Origin: Dirofilaria immitis
Lineage: Eukaryota; Nematoda; Chromadorea; Rhabditida; Onchocercidae
Direction: 5' to 3'
DNA: 64,000 nucleotides
NCBI GenBank assembly: GCA_024305405.1
Contig: JAKNDB010000068.1
Span: 6,377,501-6,441,500, forward strand
Part shown: positions 55,617-64,000 of the stretch, one piece after another
Numbering within the stretch: the stretch's first letter is position 1
How the letters are laid out: each line of letters starts with the position of its first letter
Made by a program: the position numbers and the translations under genes
Notes under the pieces: generated by a model
The model's database searches: none
What the model was told of the DNA's origin: nothing
Seen by the model: only the letters and a program-made list of their open reading frames with translations

Positions 55617-55919
55617 ATGGCTTTCCGAATTATGCAAAGCGGAAGAATTTATTCGAGATCTCCCGTTCTTCTCTTCTGTTTCGTCTTCATTTTATCATTG
55701 CTATGCATTTTGAACCTGTGGTATGAAGCGCATTTGAATGAGCATTTTATAAAGTATATGATATTTGATAACTTCATATATATCTATGATTCTTCGAATG
55801 AGAAGTATCAAATGGCTACGAAATCAGTACAGTGCCCCTCGTTTCTATCATTTCTTCGTTTCACTTTCACCCTCACCTTCACCCTCTTCTCTTTTGTCCT
55901 GAAAATGTCCTCCATTTAA
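55617..55919 (+). CDS. Possible first exon encoding a signal-anchor peptide
   Basis: An ATG at 55617 opens MAFRIMQSGRIYSR followed by a strongly hydrophobic stretch (LLFCFVFILSLLCIL). That is the layout of a type II membrane protein. No following exon or family match was found and the ORF may be fortuitous. Confidence 0.25.
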   Translation: MAFRIMQSGRIYSRSPVLLFCFVFILSLLCILNLWYEAHLNEHFIKYMIFDNFIYIYDSSNEKYQMATKSVQCPSFLSFLRFTFTLTFTLFSFVLKMSSI

Positions 55920-56200
55920 TTTAATTGAAAAAGTTTGCAGAATTCAAAGTATTGGATTCAATTCCTTAATGATCTAAGGCAATCCTTCAAGCGTTCAAAG
56001 CCTGGCTGATAATGTCCACAATTTTATGGGAGAGATTAAAATTATTGTTAAGCCTTAATGCTTGATTGGTAACGTTCACAATTTTCCGGAAGAGTCAAAT
56101 AAAAGTGCTGTCATTTCGAGTCACCTGTAATTACGATTCTTCTCTCCTCTACTTCCATTCTTCTTCAATTTCTCTATGCTAAACTTTTTCGAGAAAATAC

Positions 56201-56201
56201 G

Positions 56202-56236
<35 letters not shown>

Positions 56237-56249
56237 CACACACACACAA
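56201..56249 (+). repeat. (CA)n microsatellite
   Basis: Nearly pure ACACAC repeat with one AAACAC interruption, just beyond the 3' end of the acidic Lys/Glu-rich gene. Confidence 0.9.
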
Positions 56250-56311
56250 TACAACACAGACACATGCACACAGACGAACATAACAAATCTTTATTATGCT
56301 TTATATCTCTA

Positions 56312-57673
56312 TTATGCACCTACCGTATCGGGCATCTTTTTATCCGCTTCGTCCTCCTTCTTTTCCGTTTCAGTTTCTTTTGTATTTTCTTCTCCCTCTC
56401 TCTTGTCTTCCTTCTTTTCCTCTTTTTTATCTTCTTTTTCCTTCTCTTCTTCTTTTCCTTCCTCTCTTTTCTGTTCTTCCTTTTTTTCTTCTCCTTCACC
56501 TTTCTCTTTTCCTACATCCTTCTTCTCCTCCTCTTTCTCTTCAATCACTGGTGCCACCTGTGTTACCATTACTTTCATCTCAACTGGAATTATCTGGTCA
56601 CTTTGTTGAGTCTGAAACAAAATTTCTTCTATAACTCATTAGTAATAACTTCAATAATATAACATTTTAGCACATATGACAGTAATTCTCTTTCGATTGA
56701 GGCTGATATCCTCCGTACGTGTGATTCTACGCCTCTATCTGAATCATCGCCATCACAATTTAAATTGATTCTTCGTATTTTACTTTTCCATTATAATTTA
56801 GTTCAAACTTTAAATATATGCGATTATTACCGCATCTATTAAATACCGTGAAATGGAATGGTACCAACCGGCGCTATATCTCCTCCTTCTTTCGTGGACG
56901 TCGTCTTAAGTGCCTCCTCCTTTTTATATCTTCTTTCTTTGAGCCTTCTTTCTTTGAACTCTCCTTCTTCGATTCTTTCTTTTCTCCAACCCGAAATTTA
57001 AATTTTCACTAACAACGAAAGATCATTTTTTTCATAAAATATTTGAATACTTTCAATTCTGTTCGAATTTCATCCATACATAATTTCAACTATTACAAAT
57101 CTAGCATAGATCAAAACTTAGAACAGTTAGCATTGCGGTTCCTCTATCCTTACTGAAGAAGATTAACTATTGCAAGCATTAGTTTATAGTGAATTAGATA
57201 CGATTTTACCGGATATGTTCGCATTGAACTGATATCGAAATTTCTGATTGAAAATAAGAAATGAGATATTTTTCGTTTGAATTAAAATGACTTACTTCCT
57301 TTTCAACTTTCTTCTTCTCTTCCTCTTCTTTATTTTTTTCGTCTTCATCTTCATCCACTATAGATTGCGTTTTCTGTTCATCCATTGGAGGTAAAATTGC
57401 TGGTGTAAATTGTGATTGACCAGGTGGAATTGCACTTTTGTCTCTAAATTATAATTTTTCTTCAAAATCTGCTATTTTTTAATTATCGAAGATTATTAGT
57501 GATCAGAATGGAAAATTCTCGACGGTTATTAGAACTTTTGATCTTTCCGAATTGAATTATTTGTAATAATATTCAATTTCTGACAATGAATAACTCTCTT
57601 CACTACGATGAATCTCATTAAAATAATTTACAGGTGTATCACTACCCACTGCAAATGTGTCTGTTGCCTCCAT
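56312..57673 (-). CDS. Acidic Lys/Glu-rich low-complexity protein
   Basis: I do not recognise the family. Three exons are visible: 57673-57632 (start MEATDTFAVGSDTP), about 57444-57297 (SAIPPGQSQFTPAILPPMDE, then Asp/Glu/Lys-rich) and 56611-56312. The last begins TQQSDQIIPVEMKVMVTQ and continues as about 75 residues of almost only Glu and Lys, with a TAA stop. Splice signals are good for exons 2 and 3, but the exon 1 to exon 2 phase does not match, perhaps another missing base. The charged tail would be disordered or a single long charged helix. The gene is head-to-head with the BTB gene, about 240 bases apart. Confidence 0.55.
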
Positions 57674-57911
57674 GACCTATTGTTTGTTATAAATATATCT
57701 TACATTACCTATTTTGATTACTTGTAGCTTTATTGAGAAACATAAGAGGAAAGGAACTTTTTTGGTGCATTGTACGATAGCGATCAGAACAAAAGTTGTA
57801 ATGGCGGCCAAATTGAAGGTTTGATGAGCGAGCATTGTAATGAGCATTGTTTCATCGATCATGTTTCTAATATATTTTTTCCCCTTGAGATACGTCTTCT
57901 ATATAAATAAG

Positions 57912-60900
57912 TGGCCTACAAATAGGTATACCGGAAGTTACGTCTGAACGATACGTCGAGTTTTGGAAGCTTTTATCAATCTTAGAGCAGCAAGAATACT
58001 TCAATGAGATAAATCTATTGATTGAACAATCTCTTAATTCTGGTTAGTAATCAGGGATTTCTCTCAAATCGCCAGAGTGACAATTTAAACTTCTAGCCAA
58101 TTCAAGTACGTAATGAAAATTTACAATAAAATTTCATCCATTCTGCCATATCTTTTATAAATTCCTACATATTTGCATAATTTCGACATCATTTTTCAAT
58201 TAATGAAAACCATAATGATTCTGCATCGTCACTTGACAAATCTGTCGATTCGTTTATCCAATTTCCGAGAAATCGAAAACGATGATGTTTTGAATTGCAA
58301 TATCAAACGTTAAATTAAGCCATATTTATTGTACTTTGACTTTTCGGAGAAAAATGATTTATTTATCATATAGGATATTTAAAGTATTTGAAAATTGTTT
58401 CAAGCCATCAAGCTACTAAGAGAGACATCATTTTCATTATTCAATCGTAAATATACTGTTTCATAATTTAACTCCTGGAAATGATGCTAAGCATCGATTA
58501 TTCAATCCTTAGAATTTTCGTTACTATTATTTTTTACTTTAGGCATCTTATGTAGATTTTAAATCGCTTTCTCTTTCAGTTATTTCACTTCAAATATAAA
58601 ATTGATCAATGTTAAACTTACAAAATCGTTTAATAATCAAGCAAGAATAGTTTCAGATTAAGATTTGAGAAAAGTTTCAGATGCGTAGTCTTATCAGTAC
58701 AGGCATACTATGTATTGCTTGTATACTTTTAGACGAATGGATGGACAAAATGCTATACGCCTTATATGAAGTATACGAATCCAAATGATTATTAGGTTAC
58801 GCAAAAAATAGTAACTTTCTAATTTAAAAAGCTTCCGTAAATAACGAAAGCTCCCGCGTTTCTTTGCGTACGTCCTTTACGTGCTTCAAAGGTTGTTGCG
58901 TCTGGTTTTTCCTTCCACTTCTTGCTTCAGTACTACAAATCGATCTTGTAAGTATCCTTCTAGTCGTATAATTATGCAATTATTGTTTCAGCAAATGCAG
59001 CACTATCGTTTTATTCAATAGTATTTACTGTTCGAAGCTTCAAAAACATACAATTGAAGAATTAAAATTTTCGTGCTTCAAATTTTTCCATTCTCTCAAC
59101 TCCCAACCCCCAGTTACTTCAATAAAAGCTCAAGTATAAACACATTTTGAATAATTTTAAAATGAAATAATTTCCTCTTTCTAAATGATCGATAATCCTG
59201 AATATCTGGCAATTATCGTGACAAAAATTTATTTGCCAGTGGTTCAATATTCAAAGCATTCTATAGAAAATCTGTTGAATTTGAAACTTAGTCTTCCTCC
59301 TGACATTGAATGAAGTAATAAGTAAATATCCTTGATCAGGTGGCATTTTGAAGATTAAAAATTTGCATAATAATAAGATTGAAATTATGGAATTTAAAAT
59401 TCCTAAAAGATACAAGAATACAAGCATTGATGTAAATAATTTCCAACAATTTAACTTGTATAAATATACAAAATTTTATTCGTTTTAGCTTCAGATGAAA
59501 TCTTTATATCTGTCTGGTGAGTCATCAGAAAGCTGTGATGAAAAAAGCAACGGAGGTATTGTAGCAACAAAATGTTGCTTAGATTAATCGATTTATTCAA
59601 GAGTTTCAATTTGAACTCGAATAATATTTTTTTTGAACGAGTTTGATAATAATTGAAATTAATTCCAAAATAAATTATATTAAGAATGTCTCATAATGAT
59701 TTGTTTTAAGAATAATAATATCTTCTATAAAGAAGATGATTAATGAAAGATTGTTGAAAATTAAAAATTTTTAAGAACTCGACAGGGTGTCAACATGTAA
59801 ATTCAGTTTCTAACTTATACTCTTCCTTGCTTTTAATCCACTTCTCATTTTATAAGAATGCAAGTTTCATCAGCCTTCTTTGAAATGATCTAAGGATGGA
59901 AAGTTCCTTCATTTTGTTAAAAACAGTCGAATCTTCTTTTATAATAGATGTATTTATCACCCAGAATATGAAACAATGAAATTGATGATCACGCGCTTAT
60001 CATAATTATTTAAAAATATCATCCTTCTGTTAGTGCAAGCATCATTAATGCCTATGAATATTTTAATTATTGCATCAGCTGTATAACCTTTTCTGTTATA
60101 AGCATCTAAAAATATACGCCTGAGTTGCTTACTTGAAATTGCATAATAAAACTTAAACTTCTTATGCGCAGCAAACTGCTTACCAAAATCAGATAACCTT
60201 TTGAATCCAAGAATACCATGCTGGCCTGGAGGATATTTCCTTTTGTTTACTGGATCTTTTACCCTACCCCACAAATTTACGCCAAGCCTACGGCTGATTC
60301 TATACTTTCTACTAATAATAGTTGTCATATAAAACTCTCACAATCGAAAGTATATTCAAAATTCCTTACAAAAATGCTTAATTTTTAATGGCCAGAAGGA
60401 AACAGCTTACTTTTACCTGCTTCAAGTCCTGTTTGATATTCCAAGCAATATCGTCGTTTTTATTTTTCTTACAGATTGACAAATCTGTTATCGCATACTG
60501 TAATGAAGAAAAATCATGGCTACATGTTCATCACGATGAAGGCAAGTTTGTTATTAAATCTATTTGAATCAACCAGCCTTCATTTTCTTCCTTTTCAATA
60601 TTGCAAATACTTTGCCAAAAGCTTTAAATCTTCGTTGATTGAAGGACAGATGATAATTACACAAGATTTATAGCGAACAGTATTTTGATATTGACTTTCG
60701 TTGTTGATATTTTCAGATATCCTTCCAAATTATTTCGAAAATAGCATTGGTTTAGATGAATTTGGTGATGTGGAATTTAATCATATTCAATTTCAACATG
60801 ATTTTCGACTTCATCGAAAAAGCTTACAGATAAGAAACTCAACTAATTTTCAAGGATTAAATAAAAATTTGACTATTCCTTGCTAATCTTTCATTCATTT

Positions 60901-63320
60901 TGCAGGCGGCAACTGAAGTTGGAAGTTCGCTGCAATCTTTCGTACCGATGATTGTTTATCATCGACATGTTTGGTGGAATTATGGCTACAAATTAACGCT
61001 TGAAGAAAGTATAAATTGTGTATCGTAATAAAATATTCATCCATTGTCTTCGAAATAATCGTTTCATGAATTAATTAACTTCCTCAATTCAGCATTTTAT
61101 ACGTCATAATGGATTTGCAAGCATAATTATTTAAATTAAAATCTTCAGAAGCAGGATTTTTGTCCCAAAACCAAAATTATTGCAATATATTTCTTAATTG
61201 TTTATTAATTTCTGCACAAACAATTAGATAAATGCTTCTCGTTGCTGCTAAAGAGCCTTGGACCTATAGCAAATCCAGAAAAAAAGTGCCACGAGGAGCG
61301 ATTGGCAATAATTCTCCTGACAACCAAAAATCACCGCATCCATTTAATGTTCATGTGATTCTTTGCGTGAAAAAAACGAGATTTTAGAAGAAGTTACTGA
61401 GAGTAAGTATCTTATTGCAATGTTGAACGTAATAGAAAAAATTCGGAACTGTTAATAAATTGAACTTTAGAAGAATTGGTCGAAAGTTCCCTTGGCATTA
61501 GTTATATCTGTGCTAATCTGATAAATCAATCAATTTTGCAAAAAGTTATCGAGAGTCATGAATTTATTATTTTACGTGTTTCGATGAATATTAACAAGGA
61601 TTACTTTAATATTGAGAAACTTATTGAATCTTCTATTGCTCAATCAATAAAGTATATTCTTTTTATAGTAGAAATTTACTATTTCACACTATTTATTTTG
61701 AAATCAAAACAAGTGAAAATCTGTTTCAAATTGTTTTAATCTGCTCAGTATGCCTATTTACATCAAGGCAAGCTTCGAGAAATTAAAATTCATCAAACAG
61801 CTAAAAAAGCATATAAATTGAATGTATTGGAGATAAAGGAGAGTCTTGAGAAAGTAGAAGAATGATTCCGTTCTTAAATATGTTTAAATGATTGAAACAT
61901 TGTAGAACATCGATGAATCCTGAAAATTATGATTTGCTAGAAGTAGTGCTGGCACATGAGTCAAATCGAGATTCAGATTTCGTTTTTACAAGAGGTAAAT
62001 AAAATTGATACTTATTATGGTTTGGAGAAGGACATCAAAATCAAGTGTCAAAATATTTCCAAAATTCATAAAGTAGGAATTAAAAATATATGACGATTAA
62101 TAAATGAATGTTATATATTGATGAATAAATACGACTAACTGATGATTGATATTAATAATGGATTAATTATTTGCTTGGATTCATTTATTAGCAAACATTA
62201 ATAAAATAAATCTATATTTTCAGGAAACAGTGCAAACAACGATGCCACATCTTACTATCTCCACCAGAGTATTCTGAAACAGCGCTCATTCATACTAGAA
62301 AGTATTTTACAACAAAAATATTCACTTCCGACTGATCAATTACTTGTGATCGATAATGAGGATCGCATCATTTTTCCATATCTAACGGATGATGATATGA
62401 AATTTGTTAGCTCCTTTTGAAATAATGACACATTTATCTTTCGAACATTAAAATTTTAAATTTCATTTATTACTCTACATTTTGAACCACTTCAGTTACT
62501 TACCTATTTGTATACGGGTGAAATAATATTGCCGAAATTTGATGGCTTTGCTCGAGTTGGTCGTGTTCTATCGCTATTAATTGATCGTGAACATTTGATC
62601 AATATTTTCATGCAATGGCAGAAATTAATTGTCGAAAATCTTCTTCAAATCGAAAAGGTTCTAGTTCTTTTCTTTGGTAAAACTATCTTTTGAATTTAAT
62701 AGAACCAAAGAGTACGAAATTTTGTAGCAATTTATCTTGTCGTTGTTTGTCTATATTTTACAATGTTTATGAGAATTCAGTTTAAATAATCATAAATAAT
62801 TATAAATATTATTGCATAAATCTATTGCAATTTTAGTATTTATTTATGATAAGTGCAACTTATTGAAATCATGGTATTCTATTGTTGAGCATTTAGATAA
62901 TTTCGTTAAATGTCCATATAATTTGTTATGCGTGAAATGTTTTCAAAGATTTTATTCTTTTCATTCGAAATGAAAACATTAAAATTTTAGAATAATAATA
63001 ACGATCGCATTGTTGAAGAGAGTTTCAAAGCATTAATATCGGTGTTCAGTGCTCCATATGGAGCATTACCTTACGTCAAGAGAATGGCACTTTCCTTACT
63101 TGCTGATCAGGTCCTTCCTTTATTCATAATTTTAATAATTTTTTTTTAATTAAAAATTTATATTGCTCATTTGCAGATAACAAAAAGTAATGAAGCTTTG
63201 GCAGAAAAATATAACGAACAGTCGCAATACGATCATTATAGAATTGGACATTTCATAAAAATTGCATTGAAGCTAAAACGTATCATCACTTCGGTTAAGA
63301 AAATACCATGTTTTATTTAA
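57912..63320 (+). CDS. BTB/POZ-domain protein (multi-exon, start not identified)
   Basis: Exons seen: 57912-58042 ([20 protein letters not shown]), a 17-nt candidate at 58931-58947, 60475-60541, 60717-about 60840, 60906-61008, 61228-61354, about 61471-61660, 61749-61860, about 61907-61996, 62223-about 62400, 62497-about 62660, 62991-about 63110 and 63179-63320 (TAA). The BTB core is split over three exons: DSDFVFTR, then [19 protein letters not shown], then [15 protein letters not shown]. Such proteins often act as cullin-3 adaptors, though no Kelch, MATH or other partner domain was recognised here. The 60541 junction uses a textbook GC donor (AAG-GCAAGT) and keeps phase. Several later junctions were not resolved, and the initiator ATG lies upstream of 57912. 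The intron before 60475 contains the rpsD fragment. Confidence 0.65.
59957..60328 (-). pseudogene. rpsD: Truncated bacterial rpsD (30S ribosomal protein S4), Wolbachia-like nuclear insertion
   Basis: An uninterrupted 123-codon ORF starts [20 protein letters not shown] and contains [20 protein letters not shown] and [16 protein letters not shown]. These are the N-terminal part of bacterial S4, and the wording is that of Rickettsiales. After about residue 85 the similarity fades. The S4 RNA-binding domain that makes up the rest of the roughly 200-residue protein is absent, so it is a 3'-truncated copy. GAGAG lies 7-11 bases before the ATG, like a leftover bacterial ribosome-binding site. It has no introns, is antisense to the BTB gene and sits inside its intron. 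Animals have no such nuclear gene, and nematode mitochondrial DNA carries no rps4. Functional expression is unlikely. The conserved half has no stop, suggesting a fairly recent transfer. Confidence 0.9.
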
Positions 63321-63868
63321 ATTATTATAATAGGCTTACTTCAAAATTATGCCATCTGATCTCATGTCAATAAATATCTCTATCATTAATGTAACTGTTG
63401 TCATTAACAGACTATAACAAAGAAAGAAAAGATTCAAAGGTCGAATCCGTTTTCGGATAAAATATTGTTTAAAATGTAATTGATTGAAAAGGGAATTCGA
63501 ATTATTGATTTTTACTTTTTTTTATTAAAAAAGGCTGGAGTTTGGATTTCTACTAAATACTAACAGGAAGAATTAGCAGAAAAGCCGAAATTTATTAAAA
63601 AATATTTCTGAAAGACGAACAAGAAATTAAAATATTTTTCTATTAAAAAAATAAGTATTCCTCATGTGATTTAAACATCAGATAATATTTAAACAAACTA
63701 TTATAATATGGTGAAGGAAATTATGTAACTGATACTAATTTTCATTTACTAGTGACAGATTATGCATATTATGCGAAATTATTATTATATAAATGATAGA
63801 TGATAAGATCAGACAATCAATTTATTATTTTTATTAGCTCGAAAAAGTGACATTGCTCAGTTGAGATA
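63321..63868. other. Intergenic region after the BTB gene
   Basis: AT-rich, with no supported gene. Confidence 0.45.
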
Positions 63869-63928
63869 ATGAACTCTTTCGATGAAAACAACGAATCAAA
63901 ACTTGTAGAATTCCCAAATGGCAAAGTA
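63869..63928 (+). CDS. Possible first exon of a gene running off the right edge
   Basis: The ATG at 63869 opens MNSFDENNESKLVEFPNGK followed by a GTAAAA donor. A TTGCTCAG site eight bases upstream could be a trans-splice acceptor. It is too short to assign. Confidence 0.3.
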
Positions 63929-64000
63929 AAAATTTTTCATTTATTTATCGCAAAATTGAATTTAATATAATATGTTGAGCTTGTAACCTTTCTTTCTCTT

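Noticed and set aside
56264..56662. Overlapping plus-strand Phe/Leu/Ser-rich ORFs
   Set aside because: Antisense shadows of the Glu/Lys-rich exon read on the minus strand, which has good splice signals and a plausible protein.
59957..60328. The S4 fragment as a working ribosomal gene or as loose bacterial contamination
   Set aside because: The RNA-binding half is missing, so it is not functional S4. Nematode exons with matching phases lie on both sides in the same contig, so simple contamination does not explain it.
1..64000. CRISPR arrays, riboswitches, bacterial promoters or terminators, tRNA or rRNA genes
   Set aside because: The window is nematode nuclear DNA. By eye I saw no regularly spaced repeats with unique spacers and no convincing tRNA or rRNA. 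A tRNAscan or Rfam search was not possible.

Overview
The window looks like nuclear DNA of a nematode, most likely an onchocercid filarial worm. It is AT-rich, with small exons, GT-AG introns often ending in TTTCAG, animal gene families (F-box/kelch, PP2C, AKAP1, mitochondrial ribosomal S31, malate dehydrogenase, 26S proteasome ATPase), a degenerate BEL/Pao retroelement, and a fragment of a Rickettsiales-type rpsD gene. A Wolbachia gene piece in nematode nuclear DNA is a filarial hallmark. The species cannot be named from sequence alone.

Layout. About 0.4-3.4 kb (-): F-box/kelch protein of the FBXO42 family. 4.7-7.3 kb (+): PPM1D-type PP2C phosphatase, followed by phase-compatible exons to 10.4 kb that are either its C-terminal tail or a second gene. 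15.1-25.6 kb (+): AKAP1, with membrane anchor, KH and Tudor domains, and an apparent second anchor-encoding start at 20.5 kb. 27.8-32.2 kb (-): unrecognised coiled-coil, Gln/Asn/His-rich protein. 32-38.8 kb: gene-poor, with simple-sequence arrays. 38.8-41.6 kb (-): mrps-31. 42.7-44.8 kb (-): mitochondrial malate dehydrogenase. 46.6-49.3 kb (-): strongly diverged Rpt2 proteasome ATPase. 50.7-54.4 kb (-): decayed BEL/Pao element. 56.3-57.7 kb (-): acidic Lys/Glu-rich protein, head-to-head with a BTB-domain gene (57.9-63.3 kb, +). One intron of the BTB gene carries the rpsD fragment in antisense. A possible first exon of another gene lies at 63.9 kb.

Two cautions. First, twelve conserved exons or exon segments break frame by exactly one missing base, always in a run of identical bases. 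This is far more like homopolymer under-calling in the assembly than decay of six unrelated genes. Second, exon borders are my readings of splice signals and phases, without transcript data.

There is no operon-like logic. Three genes act at mitochondria (AKAP1, S31, malate dehydrogenase), but their grouping may be chance. The most unusual items are the Rpt2 paralogue lacking the pore-loop aromatic residue, the rpsD transfer, and the possible alternative anchor exons of AKAP1.
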